A DNA stretch of 64,000 nucleotides from Croceicoccus sp. (GTDB taxonomy: Bacteria; Pseudomonadota; Alphaproteobacteria; Sphingomonadales; Sphingomonadaceae), in NCBI GenBank assembly GCA_002694745.1, contig NZMY01000013.1, positions 186,001 through 250,000 on the forward strand, given 5' to 3'. Positions within the stretch are counted from its first letter, which is position 1. Each line of letters starts with the position of its first letter. The position numbers and the translations under genes were made by a program. Shown here in pieces: positions 52,400-59,884 of the stretch. A model generated the notes under the pieces. It worked only from the letters and a program-made list of their open reading frames with translations, searched no databases and was not told where the DNA came from.

Positions 52400-53455
52400 T
52401 CAGATCTGGTGGTTCTTGGAGACGAGCGCCTGAAGGCTCATCATGATGCGGTCGAGGCCGAAGCCGATGAAGCCGATCACGACCACCGCGAACATGATGC
52501 GCGCCAGTGACTGCGAGGATCCGTTCTGGAATTCGTCCCACACGAACTTGCCGAGGCCGGGATTCTGCGCCAGCATTTCCGCGGCGATCAGCACCATCCA
52601 GCCCACGCCCAGCGACAGCCGCATGCCGGTGAAGATATAGGGCAGGCTGGCCGGCAGGACCAGGCGGCGAAGCTTGGCGAACCAGCCCAGTTTCAGCACG
52701 CGGCCCACATTCAGCAGGTCCTTGTCGATGCTAGCAGTGCCGACGGCGGTATTGATCAGCGTCGGCCACAAAGAGCAGAGCATCACCACCAGCGCCGAGA
52801 TCACGAAGGCCTTGGGAAGGATCGGATCGACGCTGCTGATCGTGGCGCTGATGACCATGGTCACGATGGGCAGCCATGCGAGCGGGCTGACCGGCTTCAT
52901 GATCTGGATCAGCGGGTTGATCGCCGCGTTGAACAGCGGCGACAGTCCCGCCGCCAGTCCCAGCGGCACCGCGACCAGCGTGGCAAGGCCAAAGCCCAGC
53001 GCCACCGTTTTCAGCGAGGTGAAGATCTGGTCGAGGAAAGTCGGCGGGCCCGCATATTCGAAGTCGCGCACCGCCGCCGTGTTGCCTGCCGCCATGGCCT
53101 GCGCATTGCGCGCCTCCTGATCGGCATAGAACTGCGCTTCGGTCTCGCGCGCCGCCTGCCATTCGCCGAACAGGCTGACGCCTTGCTCGGCAACTTCGAC
53201 CGGCCCCGGCAGCGCGCCCAGCGAGGTATCGACTTGCGGAGCAAGCACCGCCCACAGGCCGAGAAAGGCGAGGATGCCCAGCACCGGAGCGACGATGGTC
53301 TGGCCCCATTTCGCCATGAAGCCCAACAGCGGCGAGACGGCGCTCCCCCCCGTCTCCGCCGGTGCGGCCACCTTGCCCGCGACCGAGCCTGCCATGGCCT
53401 CAGTCGCCGGCTGCGCGGTGCCGTCGTCGAACTTGTCTGCAAATACGGTCGCCAT
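52400..53455 (-). CDS. nrtB: Nitrate ABC transporter permease
   Basis: The protein has 351 residues: a cytoplasmic Ala/Pro-rich start of about 45, then six membrane helices, with a long loop (about 80-130) before the second, and a coupling motif in VGRVLKLGWFAKLRRLVLPASLP. It belongs to the NrtB/SsuC group. The ATG is preceded by CAGGAG eight bases upstream; a GTG 24 bases earlier is a weak alternative. It follows nrtA with a 76-base gap that includes tandem repeats and precedes the ATPase gene by 23 bases. Confidence 0.92.
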   Translation of the reverse strand: MATVFADKFDDGTAQPATEAMAGSVAGKVAAPAETGGSAVSPLLGFMAKWGQTIVAPVLGILAFLGLWAVLAPQVDTSLGALPGPVEVAEQGVSLFGEWQAARETEAQFYADQEARNAQAMAAGNTAAVRDFEYAGPPTFLDQIFTSLKTVALGFGLATLVAVPLGLAAGLSPLFNAAINPLIQIMKPVSPLAWLPIVTMVISATISSVDPILPKAFVISALVVMLCSLWPTLINTAVGTASIDKDLLNVGRVLKLGWFAKLRRLVLPASLPYIFTGMRLSLGVGWMVLIAAEMLAQNPGLGKFVWDEFQNGSSQSLARIMFAVVVIGFIGFGLDRIMMSLQALVSKNHQI

Positions 53456-53490
53456 CTGATCGCTCCTGTTCGCGGTCACTGGTTGGTTGC

Positions 53491-53535
53491 TGGCCGGCAG
53501 CTTATTGGCCGGCAGCTTATTGGCCGGTAGCTTAT
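53491..53535. repeat. 15-bp tandem repeat (three copies) at the nrtA stop codon
   Basis: TGGCCGGCAGCTTAT occurs three times in a row (third with one change). On the coding (minus) strand each copy contains TAA, and the first is the nrtA stop codon itself, so the repeat is a duplication of the gene end that extends the nrtA-nrtB spacer by 30 bases. Confidence 0.9.
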
Positions 53536-54968
53536 TGGCCCGTCACGCCCGAAGCGGCGACCCGCTGACCCTGCTTCAGGCCGATGGGGAATTTCGCCAG
53601 ATAGGCATTGGGCTGCGATCCATCGAAGCTGATATTGTCGATGAAGCCGCTCTGTTCGCCCCGGAACCCGTCGGTCTGCGGGATGGAGGCCGCCGGGATC
53701 ACCCCGTCCGCCACCAGCTTGTTCGCCGCCGCGAGATAAAGGTCGGGACGGTACACCGATTTCGCCTTTTCGATGTACCAGCTGTCGGGATGGTCCTGAG
53801 GAATCTGGCCCCAGCGGCGCATCTGCGTCAGATACCAGATCGCGTCCGAGTAATACGGGTAGCCCGCATATTTATCGAAGAAGATGTTGAAGCCCTTGGC
53901 ATCGCGGGTGTCGCCCTTTTCAAAGGTGAACTTGCCCGTCATCGAGGCCGCGATCACTTCCTCGTCCGCGCCGACATAGTTGGGCTGGGCCAGGATCTTG
54001 ACCGCCTCGGCCCGGTTCGCGCCATTGTCGGCGTCCAGCCATTGCTGCGCCTTGATGATCGCGCGCAGCATGGCGGCGGTGGTGGCCGGGTTCTGCTCGG
54101 CGAAATCCTTGCGGATCGAGAACACCTTTTCCGGATTGTCGTGCCAGATCTCGTCATCGGTGATGACCGGCACGCCGATGCCCTTCTGCACCGCGGCCTG
54201 GTTCCACGGCTCGCCGACGCAATAGCCTTCGATCGTGCCTGCCTCCAGCGTGGCGGGCATCTGCGGGGGAGGGGTGACCGACAGCTTCACATCGGCATCG
54301 ACCGTGCCCGACACGTCGCCATCGGTGTAGTATCCGGGGTTCAGCCCGCCCGCCGCCAGCCAGTAGCGCAGCTCGTAATTATGGGTCGAGACGGGGAAGA
54401 CCATGCCCATGTTGAAGGGCTTGCCCTGCTGGGCATAGGAATCGACCACCGGCTTCAGGGCCGCTGCGCTGATCGGGTGCCGGATCTTGCCGCCTTCGGT
54501 GGGAAGATCCGCCCTGATCTGCGACCAGACCTTGTTCGACAGTGTGATCGCATTGCCGTTGAGGTCGAGACTGAGCGGCGCGATCAGATCGGCCTTGGTG
54601 CCATAGCCGATGGTCGCCGCGATCGGCTGTCCCGCCAGCATGTGCGCGCCGTCAAGCTGCCCTCCGATCACCCCGTCGAGCAGGACCTTCCAGTTCGCCT
54701 GCGGCTCCAGCGTGACGTTCAGCCCTTCCTCGGCGAAGAACCCCTTTTCCTTGGCGATGGCCAGCGGCGCCATGTCGGTCAGCTTGATGAAACCCAGCTT
54801 CAGGTTCGGTTTCTCGGGCTGTCCGTCGACCGAGGTAGCGGCGACCGCTTCGCTCGTGGCCTCGCCGCCGCCGCCGCAGCCGACCAGCGCGACCGAAGCC
54901 AGCATGGCCACGACGACGGTGCGCCGCTTCAGTCCCGTATTCTTCCCGTCACATCCGAACATCGCCAC
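53532..54968 (-). CDS. nrtA: Nitrate-binding lipoprotein of ABC transporter
   Basis: The protein has 478 residues. The N-terminal signal ends in the lipobox [10 protein letters not shown]. The NrtA/CmpA fold shows the [20 protein letters not shown] start, [14 protein letters not shown] and [13 protein letters not shown]. It binds nitrate in the periplasm. The start is a GTG with GAGGGATCGA upstream; an ATG two codons later is equally possible. It is first of the operon under leader control. Confidence 0.92.
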   Translation of the reverse strand: MAMFGCDGKNTGLKRRTVVVAMLASVALVGCGGGGEATSEAVAATSVDGQPEKPNLKLGFIKLTDMAPLAIAKEKGFFAEEGLNVTLEPQANWKVLLDGVIGGQLDGAHMLAGQPIAATIGYGTKADLIAPLSLDLNGNAITLSNKVWSQIRADLPTEGGKIRHPISAAALKPVVDSYAQQGKPFNMGMVFPVSTHNYELRYWLAAGGLNPGYYTDGDVSGTVDADVKLSVTPPPQMPATLEAGTIEGYCVGEPWNQAAVQKGIGVPVITDDEIWHDNPEKVFSIRKDFAEQNPATTAAMLRAIIKAQQWLDADNGANRAEAVKILAQPNYVGADEEVIAASMTGKFTFEKGDTRDAKGFNIFFDKYAGYPYYSDAIWYLTQMRRWGQIPQDHPDSWYIEKAKSVYRPDLYLAAANKLVADGVIPAASIPQTDGFRGEQSGFIDNISFDGSQPNAYLAKFPIGLKQGQRVAASGVTGQ

Positions 54969-54994
54969 TCGATCCCTCTATCGTCGGACAACGC

Positions 54995-55099
54995 AAAAAA
55001 GCCGCCTCGAAACACTTCCGCATGGAAGGTTCGGGCGGCGACATTGCCACGCAATTTCGTAAGTGCAGCGAGGTTCGCTTGGTCACCCGTCCATGGGCG
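54995..55099 (-). ncRNA. NasT/ANTAR antitermination leader of nrtA
   Basis: On the minus strand, P1 (55084-55099) has hexaloop AUGGAC on a 5-bp stem; P2 (55035-55050) is GUGGC-AAUGUC-GCCGC. Both loops have A1 and G4. The terminator is GCCGCC (55034-55039) paired with GGCGGC (55001-55006), followed by six U (54995-55000); an inner CUUCC-AUGC-GGAAG stem strengthens it. As in the nasA leader, the P2 3' arm is part of the terminator arm. Two such leaders in one window with the same conserved segment (GTGGCAATG, GCCGCCCGAACC) show shared nitrate control by NasT. Confidence 0.82.
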
Positions 55100-55182
55100 G
55101 CGATCCTTGCGCTGTGCCCATTGTCTAGCCGATTCGCGGCGGACCCGTAAAGCGGTTTTTGCACTGCACCATGAATTTTCGA

Positions 55183-56397
55183 TCACGACTGGCTGGCCAG
55201 ATATTCCTCAAGTTGTTCGGGATCAAAGGTTTTGCCATCGAAAAATGCGTCGAGCTCCATGACCAGATGGCCTTGCTCGGTGCTGGCGCCGATCATGCCC
55301 TTGACGGCGCCCTCGACCTTGGAACTTGCGCCGGGCAGGGGCGAATCCGCGCCGCGCAGGGCGCTGCGATAGATGTCGGGCCGGAATACGGCGGCGGCCC
55401 TGGCGGCATCGGCGGGGTCGTATTCCATGCGGTCCCACCGGACCATCTGCGTGTAGAGCCATTGCGCCTGGCTGATCCACGGGAAATTGGCCGCCTCGCG
55501 GTGCTGGAACATGAAATCGGAATAGTGCACTGCCGGGCCGTCCTGCCGCAGCACCAGCCGGTCAGAGATCGCCCCCAGCACCAGCCGAGGGTCCGATGCA
55601 AGATATTCGGGCCGCGCCAGCAATTCGGCATTGGCTTCCCAATTGGCCGGGTCCACGAAATGCTCCCCCGCATGGCGCAGCGCGCGGATCAGCTTTTCGA
55701 CCGCGTCGCGCCGCTCGTCCAGCACCGGCTGGCGCATGGCGAGCACCTTTTCGACGCCGCGCCGCCAGATCTGCGCGGTCGCTAGTACGATCCGGCCCAC
55801 GCCGCGGTCCACCGCGACCGAGTTCCACGGCTCACCCACGCAGCTGCCGTCGATCTCGCCGCTGGCCAGCGCGTCGGCGGTGAAGGGCGGGGCGACGGTG
55901 ACGATCTCAACATCCTCGTCCGGCCTTATTCCGCAGCCTGCCAGCCAATAGCGCAGCATGTAATTGTGACTGGAGTAGCGATGCACCACGCCAAGACGGA
56001 TCGGGCGGCCCGCATCCCTGCGGGCCAGCGCTTCTTCGCGCAGCCGCGCGCCAAGTTCCCTTGGGTCGCACAGGCTGTCGGTTTCGCCCGGCATCAGCGT
56101 ATCGGCCAGCACGTTGGACAAGGTCACCGCATTGCCGTTCAGCCCCAGCACGAACGGCGCGACCAGCGGCTGTGCGGGACGACCCCGGCCCAGCGTGGTC
56201 GCGATGGCCAGCGGCGCCAGCATATGCGCGACATCGCTGTGCCCATAGAGCAGCCGGTCGAGCACCGTCGCCCAGCTGACATCCCGCACGAAATGCAGGT
56301 CCAGCCCCTCCTGCTCGGCAAAGCCGCGTTCCTGCGCTATGATCGGCAGGCACGCGTCGACCAGCGGCAGAAAGCCCACTTTCAGCTGCTGCGTCAC
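55183..56397 (-). CDS. nasS: Nitrate/nitrite sensor of the NasST system
   Basis: The protein has 404 residues, an NrtA-type fold without signal peptide, hence cytoplasmic: MTQQLKVGFLPLVDACLP, RLLYGHSDVAHMLAPLAIA, and GEIDGSCVGEPWN. NasS binds nitrate and, in its absence, holds NasT inactive. It follows nasT by 34 bases in the same direction. The family is easily mistaken for a transporter subunit; absence of signal and adjacency to an ANTAR gene decide the call. Confidence 0.9.
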   Translation of the reverse strand: MTQQLKVGFLPLVDACLPIIAQERGFAEQEGLDLHFVRDVSWATVLDRLLYGHSDVAHMLAPLAIATTLGRGRPAQPLVAPFVLGLNGNAVTLSNVLADTLMPGETDSLCDPRELGARLREEALARRDAGRPIRLGVVHRYSSHNYMLRYWLAGCGIRPDEDVEIVTVAPPFTADALASGEIDGSCVGEPWNSVAVDRGVGRIVLATAQIWRRGVEKVLAMRQPVLDERRDAVEKLIRALRHAGEHFVDPANWEANAELLARPEYLASDPRLVLGAISDRLVLRQDGPAVHYSDFMFQHREAANFPWISQAQWLYTQMVRWDRMEYDPADAARAAAVFRPDIYRSALRGADSPLPGASSKVEGAVKGMIGASTEQGHLVMELDAFFDGKTFDPEQLEEYLASQS

Positions 56398-56431
56398 AGG
56401 CGCGCTCCCCTTTGCATTTCCATCCCCCGTT

Positions 56432-57007
56432 TCATTTGCCGATCAGCTCGTGCGCGGTGACAAGCGCCTCGGCGATGTCGGCGATCCGCTTGGACGAGGA
56501 CATCGCCTTGCGCCGCAGTTCGGCATAGGCTTCCGGCTCGGTAATGCCCCGCGTGTCCATCAAGATGCGCTTGGCCTTGTCGATATTGGCGCGTTCGGCC
56601 AGCTTGCTGTTCGCCTCGGCAAGGTCTGATTGCAACCGGGCAAAGGCGTTGAAGCGGCGCACCGCCATCTCGATCAGCGGGCGGATGCGATTGGCCGCCA
56701 GGCCGTCCACCACATAGGCCGATACGCCCGCGTCGATGCTGGCGGCGATGGAATCGTCGTCCGACTGGTCGACGAACATGGCGATGGGGCGCGACAGGGC
56801 GCGGCTGACGGCGAAATATTCCTCCAGCACGTCGCGCGACGGATTGCCGAGGTCCATCAGCACGATCTCGGGGTCGATCTCGGCCATGCGTGCCAGCAGG
56901 CCGTGGCGATTGGTGACCACCGAAATCTCGCAATCGGGAAGCTGCGACAGGCCTTCTTCGATGATCGATGCGCGCGAGGCGCTTTCGTCGATGATGGCGA
57001 TCCGCAT
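56432..57007 (-). CDS. nasT: ANTAR-domain response regulator, nitrate antiterminator
   Basis: The protein has 191 residues: a receiver-like domain (IAIIDESASR, D52 in VLMDLGNP) followed by a C-terminal ANTAR RNA-binding helical domain (about 128-190; DKAKRILMDTRGITEPEAYA, then RRKAM). It binds paired hexaloop hairpins in leader RNA and prevents termination when NasS has bound nitrate; two matching leaders exist in this window. The ATG has AAAGG nearby; a 12-residue extension in frame is rejected. Confidence 0.93.
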   Translation of the reverse strand: MRIAIIDESASRASIIEEGLSQLPDCEISVVTNRHGLLARMAEIDPEIVLMDLGNPSRDVLEEYFAVSRALSRPIAMFVDQSDDDSIAASIDAGVSAYVVDGLAANRIRPLIEMAVRRFNAFARLQSDLAEANSKLAERANIDKAKRILMDTRGITEPEAYAELRRKAMSSSKRIADIAEALVTAHELIGK

Positions 57008-57055
57008 ACCGCCTTTACTGCACTGCAGCATGATGGCTGGCAAGAGCCTACCGGG

Positions 57056-57081
57056 CAGTAAGGCCGTTCAGTAAGGCCGTT
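57056..57081. repeat. 13-bp tandem repeat (two copies) at the nadE stop codon
   Basis: CAGTAAGGCCGTT is repeated directly, ending at the nadE stop codon. As at the nrtA stop, the duplication lies exactly at a gene's 3' end. A third partial copy (CAG) follows. Confidence 0.85.
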
Positions 57082-59162
57082 CAGGCGCCGGTCGCGCCCG
57101 GCAGTGCCTCGGCCGGGATATTGGCATGCAATTCCTCCAGCCACGGCGCGGCGGTGGCGTCCGACGGCGCGCGCCAGTCGCCCCGCGGGCTGAGCGCGCC
57201 TGCCGACGACACCTTGGGCCCGTTGGGAATGGCGGACCGCTTGAACTGGCTGAACGCGAAGAAACGGCGCAGGAAGGATTCGAGCCAGCGTACTATCACC
57301 GGCAGATCATATTCGCGCCGCTCATGCTCGGGAAATTCGAAGGGCCAGCTCCCCTCGGCCGCGTCGCGCCATGCGTGCCAGGCCAGGAACGCCACTTTCG
57401 ATGGGCGCTGCCCGAAACGCACGATGTGATGCAGGAAGAAATCGTTGAGCTCGTAGGGGCCGATCACGTCTTCGGTGCTCTGGATCTCGCCGTCTTCGCC
57501 TTCAGGCACCAGTTCGGGCGAAATCTCGGTGTTCAGGATCGACTGCAGGATGTCGCCGGTCGCATCGTCGAACTGGCGGGTGCGCACGGCCCAGCGGATC
57601 AGATATTGGATCAGCGTCTTGGGCACGCCCGCATTGACTGCGTAATGGCTCATCTGGTCGCCCACGCCATAGGTGCACCACCCCAGCGCCAGTTCGGACA
57701 GATCGCCCGTGCCGATCACGAAGCCCCGGTGCTGGCCGGCAAGGCGGAACAGATAATCGGTCCTCAGCCCCGCCTGTACGTTTTCGAACACCGTGTCATA
57801 GACCGATTCGCCGCCGGCGAAGGGATGGCCGATCTGCTCCAGCATCAGCCGGGCGGAGGGCTTGATGTCCAGCTCCTCCGCCTCGATCCCCAGCGCGTCC
57901 ATCAGTTTCCATGCGTTCGATTTCGTGCCTGCCGAGGTGCCGAAACCCGGCATCGTATAACCCCGGATCGTGCCGCGCGGCAGACCCAGCCGGTCGCAGA
58001 CCTTGGCCGCGACGATCAGCGCATGGGTGGAATCGAGCCCGCCCGAAACGCCGATCACCATGCTGTCGCCGCTGGTCGCCTGGAACCGGCGCATCAGCCC
58101 GTCGACCTGGATGTTGAACGCCTCGAAACAATCGTCGTCCAGCTTGTTCTGGCGGTTGGGCACAAAGGGGAAGCGGCGCACCGGACGGCGCAATCCCAGA
58201 TCGCCGGTGGCCGGGCGATGTTCGAAACTGATCGTGCGGAACCGGTTTTCGGGCCGCCCCGCTGCATCGGCGGCATCGCCAAAGGTCTGCAGCCGCAGCC
58301 GGTCGCCCGCGATGCGTTCGCAATCGACATCCGCGACGCAGAGTTCCGGCTCCAGCGAGAAACGCTCGCTCTGGCACAGCAGATCGCCCAGCTCATAGAT
58401 CATGCCCTGCCCGTCCCACGCGAGGTCGGTCGTGCTCTCGCCGTGGCCCGCCGCCGAATAGACATAGGCGGAGGCCGTGCGTGCGCTTTGCGAGCGGCAG
58501 AGCATGTGCCGCTCGTCCGCCTTGCCGATGGTGATGTTCGATGCCGAGAGGTTCGCCAGAATGGTCGCGCCCGCCAGCGCGCCCCGGGTCGAGGGCGGAT
58601 CGGGGGCCCAGAAATCCTCGCAGATCTCGGCAAATACGCTGAAGCCGCGCATATTGTTCGCCGCGAAGATCAGGTCGGTGCCGAAGGGTACGCTTTCGCC
58701 GCCGATTGCAATCTGCGCGTCCGCGAAGCCGCGTCCCGCAGCGAACCAGCGCTTCTCATAGAACTCGCGGTAATTGGGCAGAAAGCTCTTGGGCACCGCG
58801 CCAAGGATTCGCCCGCGATGAATGGCAATGGCGCAATTATACAGCCGCGCCGCCCGGCGCAGAGGCGCGCCGACCAGCATCAGCGGCGTGAGGTCGGCGC
58901 TGGCGGCTGCGATCTCGTCCAGCGCAGCCTCCGCAGCATCGAGAAGGGCGGACTGCATCACCAGATCGTCGAGCGCATAGGACGAGACGCAAAGTTCGGG
59001 AAAGACCAGCAGGTCGACGTTCGCGTCATGCGCGCGCCGCGCCTCGGCCAGTACGGCGTCGCGGTTGAAGGCGACATCGGCAGTACGGACACGCGGCGTG
59101 GCGGCGGCCACGCGGACGAAGCCATGGATGTGCAGATCGGCGAATTCAGTCGTTTTCGTCAC
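57081..59162 (-). CDS. nadE: Glutamine-hydrolysing NAD+ synthase
   Basis: The protein has 693 residues: an N-terminal nitrilase-type glutaminase (FPELCVSSYALDD, AEICEDFWAPD and the central Lys in VPKSFLPNYREFYEKR) and a C-terminal synthetase with the P-loop GVSGGLDSTHALIV. It converts nicotinate adenine dinucleotide to NAD+ using glutamine nitrogen. The start is a GTG that lies 17 bases inside the pncC gene, so the two are coupled. Its glutamine use and neighbouring nitrate genes fit nitrogen metabolism, but adjacency may be incidental. Confidence 0.95.
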   Translation of the reverse strand: MTKTTEFADLHIHGFVRVAAATPRVRTADVAFNRDAVLAEARRAHDANVDLLVFPELCVSSYALDDLVMQSALLDAAEAALDEIAAASADLTPLMLVGAPLRRAARLYNCAIAIHRGRILGAVPKSFLPNYREFYEKRWFAAGRGFADAQIAIGGESVPFGTDLIFAANNMRGFSVFAEICEDFWAPDPPSTRGALAGATILANLSASNITIGKADERHMLCRSQSARTASAYVYSAAGHGESTTDLAWDGQGMIYELGDLLCQSERFSLEPELCVADVDCERIAGDRLRLQTFGDAADAAGRPENRFRTISFEHRPATGDLGLRRPVRRFPFVPNRQNKLDDDCFEAFNIQVDGLMRRFQATSGDSMVIGVSGGLDSTHALIVAAKVCDRLGLPRGTIRGYTMPGFGTSAGTKSNAWKLMDALGIEAEELDIKPSARLMLEQIGHPFAGGESVYDTVFENVQAGLRTDYLFRLAGQHRGFVIGTGDLSELALGWCTYGVGDQMSHYAVNAGVPKTLIQYLIRWAVRTRQFDDATGDILQSILNTEISPELVPEGEDGEIQSTEDVIGPYELNDFFLHHIVRFGQRPSKVAFLAWHAWRDAAEGSWPFEFPEHERREYDLPVIVRWLESFLRRFFAFSQFKRSAIPNGPKVSSAGALSPRGDWRAPSDATAAPWLEELHANIPAEALPGATGA

Positions 59163-59688
59163 GCTCGTCCTTCTGGCCGTCGATGGCCGCCATCATCATG
59201 TCCAAAGCCACGCCCGCAGCCTTGATTCGCACGGGATCGCGCCCGATTGCGCCGAAATGCTCTTCCCGGTGGCCAAGCGGCCCGCCGCGGCGCTGACATG
59301 CCAGATGGACCAATCCTTCCACCTTGTCATCGCCGCCGGGGCCATCGTCGCCGGGAGGTCCGGCAAAACCCGTTATGGCAATCGCCACATCCGCATCCGA
59401 CCGGTCAAGCGCCCCCTCGACCATCGCCTCGGCCACCTCCCGGCTGACCGCGCCGCAATCGTCCACCAGGCGCCTTTCGATCCCCAGCAGTTCGCATTTC
59501 GAGGATTTCGAATAAACAACGAAGCCCCGCTCGAACACATGGCTCAGCCCCTCCAGATCGGTGAGGAGCGAGGACAGCAGACCGCCGGTGCAGCTCTCAG
59601 CCGCCGCCAGCGAAAGCTCGCGGTCGTGGGCCATGCGGCACAGATCCTTCGCCTTCTTAACCAGCTCGTCGGGCAGGGAATGGCTCAT
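59146..59688 (-). CDS. pncC: CinA-family nicotinamide-nucleotide amidohydrolase
   Basis: The protein has 180 residues, the CinA C-terminal domain alone (AAAESCTGGLLSSLLTD, then SYSK-like VVYSKSSKCELLG, and AIAITGFAGPPG). It deamidates NMN to nicotinate mononucleotide, recycling NAD breakdown products for NadE. It overlaps nadE, a functional pairing. GAGAGGA stands before the ATG. Confidence 0.9.
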   Translation of the reverse strand: MSHSLPDELVKKAKDLCRMAHDRELSLAAAESCTGGLLSSLLTDLEGLSHVFERGFVVYSKSSKCELLGIERRLVDDCGAVSREVAEAMVEGALDRSDADVAIAITGFAGPPGDDGPGGDDKVEGLVHLACQRRGGPLGHREEHFGAIGRDPVRIKAAGVALDMMMAAIDGQKDERDEND

Positions 59689-59884
59689 GGGCTACATCCT
59701 CTCTTGTCTTTTCCATCACCCGGCCGAGCCCCGATGGCCGGGTGACTCTGCAACCGACCGCTCGTGAAAACTGTTCCGGAACGAAAATCCGGGACGTGCA
59801 AATTAGATATTGCAACTGCAACAAACTCGCATTAGCGGCGCTGTGAATTAAATGCGAACCAGTCGCAAGAATCAGGGAGCCGTC
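59689..59884. promoter_or_regulatory. Divergent region with candidate iron-responsive operator
   Basis: The region lies between pncC and the siderophore receptor. It contains TGCAA-N8-TTGCA (59797-59814) overlapping TTGCA-AC-TGCAA (59810-59821), in an AT-rich block, about 65 bases before the receptor ATG. Such TGCAA dyads suit an alphaproteobacterial Fur/Irr-type or other iron regulator site; this is inference. Confidence 0.4.

Noticed and set aside
49026-52433. Open frame of over 1100 codons on the plus strand across the porin and ATPase genes
   Set aside because: Antisense to two clear genes and lacking any recognisable motif.
55183-56397. Second nitrate transporter binding protein
   Set aside because: It lacks a signal peptide or lipobox and is adjacent to an ANTAR gene, so it is the sensor NasS.
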